Part shown: positions 18,263 through 25,887 of the stretch, piece after piece
Numbering within the stretch: position 1 is the first letter of the stretch
Layout: each line of letters opens with the position of its first letter
Source of the DNA: Cellulomonas sp.
GTDB taxonomy: Bacteria; Actinomycetota; Actinomycetes; Actinomycetales; Cellulomonadaceae
Reading direction: 5' to 3'
Length of the DNA: 64,000 nt
Assembly: GCF_015234515.1 (NCBI RefSeq)
Contig: NZ_JADGMY010000031.1
Span: 1-64,000 of the forward strand
Program-made: the position numbers and the translations under genes
The notes under the pieces: model-generated
Told to the model about the DNA's origin: nothing
The model's input: only the letters and a program-made list of their open reading frames with translations
Database searches by the model: none

Positions 18263-18287
18263 ACAACTTGCAACAACTTGCAGCAAG
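18263..18287. promoter_or_regulatory. Tandem ACAACTTGCA repeats and CTTGC-A-GCAAG palindrome upstream of amylopullulanase
   Basis: ACAACTTGCA occurs twice head to tail (18263-18272 and 18273-18282), and the second copy runs into the 11-base palindrome CTTGCAGCAAG (18277-18287), 60-84 bases before the start codon. CTTGCA-type repeats are known from streptomycete amylase promoters controlled by MalR-like LacI regulators, so this is probably a maltodextrin-responsive operator (inference). Confidence 0.55.
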
Positions 18288-18446
18288 GGTTCCGGTCATT
18301 CCCGGCGGACCGGACCAGGGCCGTTGCCCCCGAGCCGCCGTCGCCCCGTTGCCGACCGCCGACGAGCGGGGCATCGTGGATCCGACGGGCCCTCACCGGC
18401 CCGTGGACGGAGACGGCGACGTCCCGCACCAGGGGGAGGCAGCACC

Positions 18447-19754
18447 ATGCGCACGGGCCGACGGACATGGATCAGCACGGGCGGCGCCGTCGCCCTGACG
18501 CTCGGGCTGGCCGCGAGCACGGCCGTCGACGTCCAGGGCGGCGGGCAGTCCACGGAGCGGGGACGCGGCGGCCAGCCGACCGCCCGGAACGTCGTCCTGG
18601 TCGTCGGGGACGGGCTCGGCATCGCCGCCCGCGACGCCATCCGGCTCGCCACCGTCGGCCAGGACGGACGGCTCGCGATGGACGGGCTGCGTCACGCCGG
18701 GTGGACGCGCACCGACTCGGCCGACCCCGAGGAGGCCGTGACCGACTCGGCGGCGAGCGCGACGGCGTTCGCCACGGGGGTGCGGACCTACAACGGGGCC
18801 GTCTCCGTGGACGTCGACGGGACACCCGTGCCCACCCTGCTCGAGCACGCCCAGCGGCTGCGGAAGGCGACCGGCCTGGTGACGACGGCCCAGGTCACCG
18901 ACGCCACGCCCGCGGCGTTCGGCGCGCACGTGCCCGACCGCGCGGACCAGAGCGAGATCGCCCGCCAGTACGTCGACGTGACACGGCCCGACGTGATCCT
19001 GGGCGGCGGTGAGGACTGGTGGTACCCGGAGGGTGACGAGGGCGCCCACCCGGACGACCCCGACGACCCCCGACCCGAGGTCTCACGCAGCACGGCCGGC
19101 GACCTCGTCGCCCGCGCGCAGGCCGTCGGCTACGACTACGTGACGACGGCCGAGGAGCTGGCCGCGACGCGGTCCGACCGCGTCCTCGGGCTCTTCGCCA
19201 ACGAGGAGATGTTCGAGCAGGCGCCCGAGGGCCAGGGCGACGAGTACGCGCCGACCGTCCCGCTGGCCACGATGACCGCCAAGGCGCTGGACGTGCTCTC
19301 ACGCGACCGGCAGGGGTTCTTCCTGCTCGTCGAGGAGGAAGGCGTCGACGAGATGGCGCACGCCAACAACGCCGCGCGCGCGATCCAGGCCGGGCAGGCC
19401 CTGGACGAGACGGTCGCCCTCGTGCGCGACTTCGCCGACCGGCACCCCGGCACGCTCGTCGTCGTCGTCGGCGACCACGAGACCGGCGGCCTGGCGGTCG
19501 AGAACGTCGACGCCGAGGACGAGTCCGGCGACACCGCGAGCACCGACCCGGCCGTCACGCAGAGCCTCGAGGACGGCCCCTTCCCCGTCGCGGGCAGCGA
19601 CCTGCAGTTCACCGTCGACTGGACGACCGGCAGCCACACCGGTGGGGCCACGCCGCTGACCGCGCAGGGGCCGGGCGCCGACCGGCTCGCGCGCACGCAG
19701 CACAGCACGGACGTCTTCGACGTGCTCCGGGACGTGATGCGCGGGCGTCGCTGA
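18447..19754 (+). CDS. Secreted alkaline phosphatase (PhoA family)
   Basis: This 435-residue phosphomonoesterase has an N-terminal signal sequence (about 1-28) and all key residues of the alkaline phosphatase family: metal ligand Asp in VVGDGLG, nucleophile Ser101 in TDSAASATAFATG, EEEGVDEMAHANN supplying further metal ligands, GDHETGG, and the late His in TGSHTGG. It would release phosphate from organic esters outside the cell. The ATG follows AGGGGGAGG. It is divergent from the amylopullulanase gene and convergent with mdh. I see no clear pho box. Confidence 0.92.
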   Translation: MRTGRRTWISTGGAVALTLGLAASTAVDVQGGGQSTERGRGGQPTARNVVLVVGDGLGIAARDAIRLATVGQDGRLAMDGLRHAGWTRTDSADPEEAVTDSAASATAFATGVRTYNGAVSVDVDGTPVPTLLEHAQRLRKATGLVTTAQVTDATPAAFGAHVPDRADQSEIARQYVDVTRPDVILGGGEDWWYPEGDEGAHPDDPDDPRPEVSRSTAGDLVARAQAVGYDYVTTAEELAATRSDRVLGLFANEEMFEQAPEGQGDEYAPTVPLATMTAKALDVLSRDRQGFFLLVEEEGVDEMAHANNAARAIQAGQALDETVALVRDFADRHPGTLVVVVGDHETGGLAVENVDAEDESGDTASTDPAVTQSLEDGPFPVAGSDLQFTVDWTTGSHTGGATPLTAQGPGADRLARTQHSTDVFDVLRDVMRGRR

Positions 19755-19786
19755 CCGCGAGGACCCCGGCCCGGACGAACCCGGGC

Positions 19787-19845
19787 GTCGGACGAGCCGA
19801 GGTCGGACGAGCCGAGGTCAGACGAGCCGAGGTCAGACGAGCCCG
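19787..19845. repeat. Four tandem 15-bp repeats at the 3' end of mdh
   Basis: Copies of GTC[GA]GACGAGCCGAG run head to tail from 19787; the first three are 15 bases each and the fourth, with one extra C, enters the last codons of mdh. Because the unit is a multiple of three, copies 3 and 4 each put a TGA in the mdh frame, while copies 1 and 2 have CGA at the same place. Confidence 0.85.
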
Positions 19846-20825
19846 AGCGCGCGCACCGCCTCGCGCTCCTCGACGAGCTCGGCCACGGACGCGTCGATCC
19901 GCTCGCGCGAGAACGCGTCGACGTCCAGATCGGGCACGATCGAGTAGGCGCCGTCGGCCGCGGTCACCGGGAACGACGAGATCAGTCCCTCCGGCACGCC
20001 GTACGACCCGTCGGACACCACGCCCGCCGACGTCCAGCCGCCCTCCGGCGTGCCGTGCACCCAGGTGTGGACGTGGTCGATCGCCGCGTTCGCGGCGGAC
20101 GCCGCCGACGACGCGCCGCGCGCCTCGATGATCGCGGCACCGCGCTTCGCGACCGTCGGGATGAAGGTGTCGCGCACCCACGCGTCGTCGCCGACGACCT
20201 CGAGCGCAGGGCGCCCGCCGATGGTCGCGTGCGTCAGGTCCGGGTACTGGGTCGCGGAGTGGTTGCCCCAGATCGCGACGCGCGCGATGTCGTCGATCGC
20301 GGCACCGGTGCGCTGCCGCAGCTGCGCGAGGGCCCGGTTGTGGTCGAGCCGCGTCATCGCGGTGAACCGGTCGGCCGGCACGTCGGGCGCGTGCGCGGAC
20401 GCGATGTACGCGTTGGTGTTGGCCGGGTTGCCGACCACCAGGACCCGCACGTCGTCCGCGGCGCCGGCGTTGATCGCCGCGCCCTGCGGGCCGAAGATGC
20501 CGCCGTTGGCGCTCAGCAGGTCACCGCGCTCCATGCCCTTGGTCCGCGGCCGGGCACCCACCAGCAGTGCGAGGTTCACACCGTCGAACGCCGCCTTGGC
20601 GTCGTCCGTGATGTCGATGCCGTCCAGCAGCGGGGACGCGCAGTCGTCGAGCTCCATCGCGACGCCCTCGGCCGCCTTGACGGCCGGCGGGATCTCGAGC
20701 ATCCGCAGGCGCACCGGGGTGTCGGGGCCCAGGAGCTGGCCGGACGCGATGCGGAAGGCGAGGGCGTACCCGATCTGACCGGCGGCGCCGGTGACGGTGA
20801 CGACAGCGGGCGTGGAGACGGACAC
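19833..20825 (-). CDS. mdh: Malate dehydrogenase
   Basis: This 330-residue NAD-dependent malate dehydrogenase interconverts malate and oxaloacetate in the TCA cycle. It has the actinobacterial N-terminal nucleotide-binding motif TGAAGQIGYALAFRIASG, substrate-binding arginines in RPRTKGMERGDLL, and the catalytic His in IWGNHSATQYPD. The GTG at 20825 is preceded by AAGGAG at seven bases and gives the standard length. A TCTCGACGTCG element also seen near icd and sucC lies about 40 bases upstream. The C-terminus ends inside a tandem repeat that provides successive stop codons. Confidence 0.96.
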   Translation of the reverse strand: MSVSTPAVVTVTGAAGQIGYALAFRIASGQLLGPDTPVRLRMLEIPPAVKAAEGVAMELDDCASPLLDGIDITDDAKAAFDGVNLALLVGARPRTKGMERGDLLSANGGIFGPQGAAINAGAADDVRVLVVGNPANTNAYIASAHAPDVPADRFTAMTRLDHNRALAQLRQRTGAAIDDIARVAIWGNHSATQYPDLTHATIGGRPALEVVGDDAWVRDTFIPTVAKRGAAIIEARGASSAASAANAAIDHVHTWVHGTPEGGWTSAGVVSDGSYGVPEGLISSFPVTAADGAYSIVPDLDVDAFSRERIDASVAELVEEREAVRALGLV

Positions 20826-20863
20826 GGACGGGCTCCTTCGGTCGACCGGTGGGCGGCGCGACG

Positions 20864-20875
20864 TCTCGACGTCGG
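20864..20875. promoter_or_regulatory. TCTCGACGTCGG element upstream of mdh
   Basis: This matches most of the palindrome found upstream of icd (23983-23994) and sucC (34125-34136). It is the weakest of the three, and short CGACGTCG strings are common in this genome. Confidence 0.3.
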
Positions 20876-20920
20876 CGCCTGCGTCGAACCTACCCGAGGT
20901 GACCGCGGGAACGGAGGGCC

Positions 20921-20974
20921 TCAGGCGTACACGCCGAGCAGGTCGAGCCCGCCCGCAGCCGCGCGCTCGCTGCA
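20921..20974 (-). pseudogene. Remnant of the C-terminus of a paralogue of the gene at 22018-22587
   Basis: The last 17 codons read CSERAAAGGLDLLGVYA followed by a stop. The intact gene 1.1 kb upstream ends CVERAAAGGLDLFAVHD followed by a stop, in the same orientation. No similarity is visible before this point, so this looks like the tail of a deleted or replaced copy. Confidence 0.6.
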
Positions 20975-21116
20975 CCCTCGGGCCCGTGGCCGTCGGCTCC
21001 GGCGCGGGCGGGGCAGCCCGGTCGGCGGGGACGTCAGCGGTGGCGCGCCGCCCGGGCGACGTCACGGGTCGCGCAGGGACCGGACCGCCCAGGAGGTCGT
21101 CCTCGGGCGCGCCGCG

Positions 21117-21962
21117 TCATACCGCCCGGCCTCCTGCTGCTCTCGTCCGATGTCCCCACCACGGCCACCGCCGACCCCGCGCGCGGCTCGGTGGTGCGGT
21201 CACCCGGGCCGCCGCAGCCCCGACGACGGCCAGCAGCTCCGCCGGGACGACCGGGACGTCCGGCGGCACGACGAGGCCGCGCTGCTCTGCGACCCGCGCC
21301 AGCGCGATCGCGTACCGGTCGAGCAGACCGGTCCACCGGCGCCGCATCCTCGCCGTGCGGTGCACGCGCGCGACGACGCGAGCCCGGGCCGCGAGGGCGT
21401 CGTCGAACGCGGCCTGGTCCCGCCGCAGGACGGCGTCCGCCACCTCGTCCAGGTGCACCAGCCAGTTCGCCACGAGCGGGGCCGTCGTCGGGTCCGCCAC
21501 GACCGCCCGCAGCCGCTCGACCGCAGCGCCCGCCGCGGCGTCGTCGCGCCGGACCATGGCCGTCAGTGCCGCGGCACGCCACTCCACGGGCTCGACCGGC
21601 GGCGGCACGTCGCGCGCCGCGGCGCGCCCCGCCGCCTCGACGTCGCCTGCCAGCAACGCCGTCGTCACGAGCCGCTCGACGTCGAGCGCACCGATCGGAC
21701 GCCCGGGCGACGTGTCGAGACCGGCGCGCAGCACCTCGACGGCGTGCACCACCAACGCCTCCAGCTCCGCCGGTGGACGCTGCGTCACCCAGCCCCACGC
21801 CAGCGCCTCCCACACGTCGTCGAGCGCGGTGCCGACCCGTCCGGGGTCGAGCCGCTCGTCACGAGCGGCCCGGTCGCGGTCGAGGCCCACCATCTCCACG
21901 GCGTCGTCGTACCAGCGCGCGGCGTCCTCGACGTCCGGGCGGTGGGGGTGGGGGCGGGTCAC
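21117..21962 (-). CDS. Imm49-like immunity family protein (putative)
   Basis: This is a 281-residue soluble, helix-rich protein without signal peptide or membrane segment. Its C-terminal third (LLDRYAIALARVAEQRGLVV followed by a Pro-rich VPPDVPVVPAELL-like stretch) resembles the end of Imm49-family immunity proteins of polymorphic toxin systems. The rest is Ala/Arg-rich and poorly diagnostic. No toxin gene is seen nearby. It follows the 22018-22587 gene by 55 bases on the same strand and probably shares its transcript. The GTG at 21962 has GAGGAG eight bases upstream. The family call is a moderate-confidence recognition. Confidence 0.5.
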   Translation of the reverse strand: MTRPHPHRPDVEDAARWYDDAVEMVGLDRDRAARDERLDPGRVGTALDDVWEALAWGWVTQRPPAELEALVVHAVEVLRAGLDTSPGRPIGALDVERLVTTALLAGDVEAAGRAAARDVPPPVEPVEWRAAALTAMVRRDDAAAGAAVERLRAVVADPTTAPLVANWLVHLDEVADAVLRRDQAAFDDALAARARVVARVHRTARMRRRWTGLLDRYAIALARVAEQRGLVVPPDVPVVPAELLAVVGAAAARVTAPPSRARGRRWPWWGHRTRAAGGRAV

Positions 21963-22017
21963 GTGCTCGGCTCCTCGGGTACGGCTCCGTACGGGAGCGC
22001 GGTGGTCGTCACGGCGC

Positions 22018-22587
22018 TCAGTCGTGGACCGCGAACAGGTCGAGCCCGCCGGCGGCAGCGCGCTCGACACAGGCGATCAGCTGCACCAGGTCGTCCTCGT
22101 CCTCCGGCCCCAGGTGGCCGCAGTCGTCCGGCAGCCCACGGGCCACCGCCGCCCGCAGCTCGGCGTTGCCCGCCCACCCGACCGAGGGCAGGACGTCCAG
22201 CAGGAGACCCGCCAGCTCGCGGCCCGACAGGTCGTGGACGAGACCGCCGCCGAGGGCGTCGTCCGCGGGCCCCTCGAGGAACTCCCGGAACGCCTCACCC
22301 CCCGACGAGGAGTGCGCCAGCGACCCGTACCAGTGCGTCATCGTGGTGACCACCGCGAGCACGTACATCGTCGCGTCCTCGTCCTCGCCCAGCCAGGTCG
22401 AACCGCTCGTCGTCCTGCGCGCCACGTCCTGCGCGAGCTCGCCCCAGCGGTCCACGACCTCCTCGTCGAGGTCGAACCCGCAGGTGGCGGCGACCTCGGC
22501 CCCGACGAGAGTCGGTGCCCGCAGCTCGGTGGCGACGGCGTCGACCGACCCGACGCGCAGCTCGAACGTGTACCCCACCGGCACCAT
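22018..22587 (-). CDS. Hypothetical soluble acidic protein, possibly an immunity protein
   Basis: This 189-residue protein begins MVPVGYTFELRVGSVDAVAT and ends with an acidic PEDEDDLVQLIACVERAAAG stretch. It has no signal peptide, membrane helix or catalytic motif that I recognise. The size, acidity and Trp content resemble small immunity proteins of actinobacteria. Its neighbour is an Imm49-like gene, and a 54-base copy of its 3' end lies beyond that neighbour, as in reshuffled immunity gene arrays. The start is uncertain: ATG 22587 has a ribosome-binding site too close, and GTG 22578 is better spaced. The function is unknown. Confidence 0.6.
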   Translation of the reverse strand: MVPVGYTFELRVGSVDAVATELRAPTLVGAEVAATCGFDLDEEVVDRWGELAQDVARRTTSGSTWLGEDEDATMYVLAVVTTMTHWYGSLAHSSSGGEAFREFLEGPADDALGGGLVHDLSGRELAGLLLDVLPSVGWAGNAELRAAVARGLPDDCGHLGPEDEDDLVQLIACVERAAAGGLDLFAVHD

Positions 22588-22668
22588 CCCCTCGCGCGAA
22601 CCCGGGCATACGTCACATCTCGGGCGCGAGCCTAGCGGGCGCCACCGACGCCCGCGGCCGGGAACGCG

Positions 22669-22703
22669 CGACGGCGCCCTCCCGGAGCGGGAGGGCGCCG
22701 TCG
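22669..22703 (-). terminator. Terminator hairpin of icd
   Basis: A 15-bp GC-rich stem (22669-22683 with 22689-22703) with a five-base loop lies 18 bases past the icd stop. Confidence 0.85.
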
Positions 22704-22721
22704 TGGCGTGCGTGCGCGGGC

Positions 22722-23939
22722 TCAGCCCAGGCGCGCGGCGAGGTTCTCGTCGAGGGCCGCGAGGAACTCCTCGGTCGTCAGCCACGCCTGCTCAGGCCCG
22801 ACGAGCAGCGCGAGGTCCTTCGTCATCTTGCCGCTCTCGACGGTCTTGACGACGACGTCCTCGAGCGTCTCGGCGAACTGCGTGACCTCGGGCGTGCCGT
22901 CCAGCTTGCCGCGGTGCTTCAGGCCACCGGTCCACGCGAAGATCGACGCGATCGGGTTGGTCGACGTGGGCTTGCCCGCCTGGTGCTGGCGGTAGTGCCG
23001 CGTGACCGTGCCGTGGGCGGCCTCCGCCTCGACCGTCTTGCCGTCGGGCGTCATGAGGACCGACGTCATGAGACCGAGCGAGCCGAAGCCCTGGGCGACG
23101 GTGTCCGACTGGACGTCGCCGTCGTAGTTCTTGCACGCCCAGACGTAGCCGCCCTCCCACTTCATCGCGGCGGCCACCATGTCGTCGATGAGGCGGTGCT
23201 CGTACGTCAGGCCGGCGGCGTCGAAGTCCGCCTTGAACTCGGCCTCGAACACCTCGGCGAAGATGTCCTTGAACGCGCCGTCGTACGCCTTGAGGATCGT
23301 GTTCTTCGTCGAAAGGTACACGGGGTAGCCGCGCCGCAGGCCGTACGCGAACGAGGCACGCGCGAAGTCGCGGATCGACTCGTTGAAGTTGTACATGCCC
23401 ATCGCGACGCCACCCGTCTCCGGGTACGTCACGACCTGCTGCTGGATCGGCTCCGAGCCGTCGGCGGGCGTGAACGTCAGGGTCAGGGTGCCGGCGCCCG
23501 CCACCTTGAAGTTCGTCGCCTTGTACTGGTCGCCGTGGGCGTGACGGCCGATGATGATCGGCTTGTTCCAGCCCGGGACCAGCCGCGGGATGTTCGAGAT
23601 GATGATGGGCTCGCGGAAGACGACGCCGCCGAGGATGTTGCGGATCGTCCCGTTGGGCGAGACCCACATCTTCTTCAGGCCGAACTCCTCGACGCGCGCC
23701 TCGTCGGGCGTGATCGTCGCGCACTTGACGCCGACGCCGTGCTCCTTGATGGCGTGCGCCGCGTCGATCGTCACCTGGTCGTCGGTCGCGTCACGGTTCT
23801 CGATCGACAGGTCGTAGTAGCGCAGGTCGACGTCGAGGTACGGGTGGATCAGGCGGTCCTTGATGAACTGCCAGATGATACGCGTCATCTCGTCGCCGTC
23901 GAGCTCGACGACCGGGCCGACGACCTTGATCTTCGCCAT
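22722..23939 (-). CDS. icd: NADP-dependent isocitrate dehydrogenase
   Basis: This 405-residue enzyme oxidatively decarboxylates isocitrate to 2-oxoglutarate. It is the homodimeric type shared with eukaryotes and many actinobacteria, not the large monomeric type. It begins MAKIKVVGPVVELDGDEMTR and has the substrate loop SPNGTIRNILGG, Lys/Asp active-site residues in LIDDMVAAAMKW, and NADP-binding AAHGTVTRHYR. AGGAGG precedes the ATG at about eleven bases. A perfect CTCGACGTCGAG palindrome lies 44 bases upstream, and a strong terminator follows. Confidence 0.97.
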   Translation of the reverse strand: MAKIKVVGPVVELDGDEMTRIIWQFIKDRLIHPYLDVDLRYYDLSIENRDATDDQVTIDAAHAIKEHGVGVKCATITPDEARVEEFGLKKMWVSPNGTIRNILGGVVFREPIIISNIPRLVPGWNKPIIIGRHAHGDQYKATNFKVAGAGTLTLTFTPADGSEPIQQQVVTYPETGGVAMGMYNFNESIRDFARASFAYGLRRGYPVYLSTKNTILKAYDGAFKDIFAEVFEAEFKADFDAAGLTYEHRLIDDMVAAAMKWEGGYVWACKNYDGDVQSDTVAQGFGSLGLMTSVLMTPDGKTVEAEAAHGTVTRHYRQHQAGKPTSTNPIASIFAWTGGLKHRGKLDGTPEVTQFAETLEDVVVKTVESGKMTKDLALLVGPEQAWLTTEEFLAALDENLAARLG

Positions 23940-23982
23940 GCGGGGGCCTGCCTCCTGTGCCGTGGGTGTGGCGCCCAGGTTA

Positions 23983-23994
23983 CTCGACGTCGAG
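23983..23994. promoter_or_regulatory. CTCGACGTCGAG palindrome upstream of icd, shared with sucC
   Basis: This is a perfect 12-base palindrome. On the minus strand the surrounding bases GTCTCTCGACGTCGAG match the sucC upstream element at all but one position, and the following bases also partly agree. It is a likely binding site for a regulator of TCA-cycle genes. Confidence 0.55.
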
Positions 23995-24180
23995 AGACCT
24001 GGGCGGCCCTGCCCGTGACGTCCGGCGCCCCCGCGCGCTCCCCCTGCGCACGCACAGGGCGGGCTGGCATGCTGTGCCTTGCGTAGTTCGCCCCGTTGCC
24101 GTCGCCACGCCCACATCGAGGTGCGGCCCGACGACACGGCACCGACCGGTGGCTCACCCACCTGACACGACAGGACCGAC

Positions 24181-25236
24181 ATGTCCCAGCAGAAGCCAGA
24201 GACCCCCGACGGCACCCCGGTGCCCGAGGACAGCACCCCGGACACCTCCGCGCCGGTCGAGCCCGTCGAGGAGGTCGTGGTCGAGGAGGTCGTCGTCGTC
24301 GAGGAGGACGACACGCCCGCGCCCGCGCCTGCTGCGTCGACGCAGCCCGCGCCCGTCGACGGCGGCAACGACGACGAGGACGACTCCTACGTCGTGCCCG
24401 CGGGCACCGTCGTCGCCGCCGCGCCCGGCCTCGCCGCTCGTCTGGGCGCCGAGGCGTTCGGCACGTTCTTCCTCGTGCTCGTCGGCGTCGGCATCGCCCT
24501 GTACGCGGCGTTCAGCAACGTGGGCGGTGGGCTCGGCGTCGCGCTCGGGTTCGGAGTCGCCGTGCTGGCCGGCATCGTGGCCGTGGGCCACGTCTCCGGG
24601 GGGCACTTCAACCCCGCCGTGACGCTCGGCGCGTGCCTCGCGGGGCGCACCCCGTTCCGTGACCTGCTCCCCTACTGGGTCGCACAGGTCGTCGGTGGCG
24701 TCCTCGCCGCCGCCGTCCTCTTCCTCACCGTGCCCGCCTCGCTCCCGGCTCTCGTCAGCCAGGGCGGCGCCACCGACGTCCGCTCCTTCTTCAGCGGCAC
24801 CGCCAACGGCTTCGGCCCGCACTCGCCCCTCGCGACGCTGTCGAACGGGCAGGCGGAGTTCAGCCTGGTCGCGGCTCTCCTGGTCGAGGTCATCGGCACG
24901 GCCGTGTTCGTCGGCGTCATCCTCGGCGCGACGGACCGCCGCGCGAACAAGCAGCACGTGCCGTTCGCCGTGGGCCTGACGCTCACGATCGTGCTCCTGC
25001 TGGCGACGCCCGTGACCAACGGCTCGATCAACCCGGCGCGCTCGCTGGCCGCGGCGGTCTTCTCCGACTCGTGGGCGCTGCAGCAGGTGTGGCTCTTCTG
25101 GGCCGCTCCCCTGCTCGGTGCCGCGATCGCCGCGCTCATCTACCGCGCCTTCGCGGCCGAGCCCGTCGAGGACTCGCTGTTCGCCGAGGACGACCTGTAC
25201 GTGGCCGAGGAGGACGTGGTCGTCGTCGACCGCTGA
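24181..25236 (+). CDS. MIP-family aquaporin with acidic terminal extensions
   Basis: This 351-residue membrane channel has six membrane helices and two half-helices with both NPA motifs (GGHFNPAVT and GSINPARS), as in water-selective AqpZ-type channels. Unusually, a hydrophilic N-terminus of about 85 residues rich in Glu, Val, Pro and Asp (VEEVVVEEVVVVEEDD) precedes helix 1. The C-terminus ends in a similar acidic, valine-rich tail. Bacterial aquaporins are normally about 230-250 residues. Water or small-solute transport is expected; the tails may be cytoplasmic interaction regions. It is monocistronic with a strong terminator. Confidence 0.9.
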   Translation: MSQQKPETPDGTPVPEDSTPDTSAPVEPVEEVVVEEVVVVEEDDTPAPAPAASTQPAPVDGGNDDEDDSYVVPAGTVVAAAPGLAARLGAEAFGTFFLVLVGVGIALYAAFSNVGGGLGVALGFGVAVLAGIVAVGHVSGGHFNPAVTLGACLAGRTPFRDLLPYWVAQVVGGVLAAAVLFLTVPASLPALVSQGGATDVRSFFSGTANGFGPHSPLATLSNGQAEFSLVAALLVEVIGTAVFVGVILGATDRRANKQHVPFAVGLTLTIVLLLATPVTNGSINPARSLAAAVFSDSWALQQVWLFWAAPLLGAAIAALIYRAFAAEPVEDSLFAEDDLYVAEEDVVVVDR

Positions 25237-25246
25237 CACCGCACGT

Positions 25247-25283
25247 CACGAGGCCCCGGGAGCATCGCTCCCGGGGCCTCGTG
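25247..25283. terminator. Bidirectional terminator, 17-bp stem
   Basis: A perfect 17-bp stem (25247-25263 with 25267-25283) with loop ATC lies between the convergent aquaporin and DUF3017 genes. Confidence 0.88.
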
Positions 25284-25302
25284 CATGCGAAGGAGCGGCG
25301 CG

Positions 25303-25752
25303 TCAGCCCGAGGGCAGCACGGACGCCAGGACCACGAGCGCACCGGCACCCGCGAGCAGCATGGCGACGTCGAGCGGCTTGGACCGCACGGACACCGCGA
25401 CGGGGCCCGGCTGACGCGCGACCGCACGTGCGACCGCGGCGACGAGCATCACCAGCGCGAGCACGTACGTGCCGGCGACGGCGTCCGCGAGGTAGGCGAC
25501 CACGACGGACGCCACGATCCCGGACGTCGTCCACCACAGGGAACGGTTGCTGCCCGCCGCGAGCGACGCGCGCGCGATGCTGCGCGGGTCCAGCCGGCTG
25601 TGCTCCACCGGGGCGTCCGGCGCCCGGACGGGCGTCGGCGCCTCCCCGTGCTCGGACGCCGCACGCTCGGGCGGGACGACCGGTGCGCTCGGCCGCGGGT
25701 GCCGGGCATGACCGGGCAGTCCGGTGGACGGCGTGCGCGCAGGCGTCGACAT
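25303..25752 (-). CDS. DUF3017 membrane protein
   Basis: This 149-residue protein has a Pro-rich hydrophilic N-terminus (about 1-68) followed by three membrane helices. The segment VRSKPLDVAMLLAGAGALVV near the end is typical of DUF3017, a small actinobacterial membrane family often found near folD, purH or mdh. Those neighbours (purH, mdh) are present here within a few kilobases. The function is unknown. The ATG at 25752 follows GGAGGGA at about nine bases. Confidence 0.78.
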   Translation of the reverse strand: MSTPARTPSTGLPGHARHPRPSAPVVPPERAASEHGEAPTPVRAPDAPVEHSRLDPRSIARASLAAGSNRSLWWTTSGIVASVVVAYLADAVAGTYVLALVMLVAAVARAVARQPGPVAVSVRSKPLDVAMLLAGAGALVVLASVLPSG

Positions 25753-25874
25753 CCGTGCGTTCCCTCCGTCCGGCTCCGGGGCGCCACGTGGGCTGACCAC
25801 GCCCTGGACGGTTCCGCGGGCGTCGCCCCGGGACCCTGCGCGGTCGGCCCAGCGTACCGCCGCGAGGCCCCGGC

Positions 25875-25880
25875 TACCGT
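25875..25880 (+). promoter_or_regulatory. -10 element for a probable leaderless reductase transcript
   Basis: TACCGT ends seven bases before the GTG at 25888, with no ribosome-binding site between. Confidence 0.5.
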
Positions 25881-25887
25881 GATCCCC

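Noticed and set aside
13584..18263. A 1,559-codon open frame on the plus strand opposite the amylopullulanase
   Set aside because: The translation is an Arg/Val/Gly-rich shadow of the real gene, with no domain, no signal and no start context. The opposite strand encodes all catalytic motifs.
20864..20875. CGACGTCG strings throughout coding regions as binding sites
   Set aside because: CGACGTCG is very common in this genome because of Asp-Val and Val-Asp codons; only intergenic copies with extended flank matches were kept.
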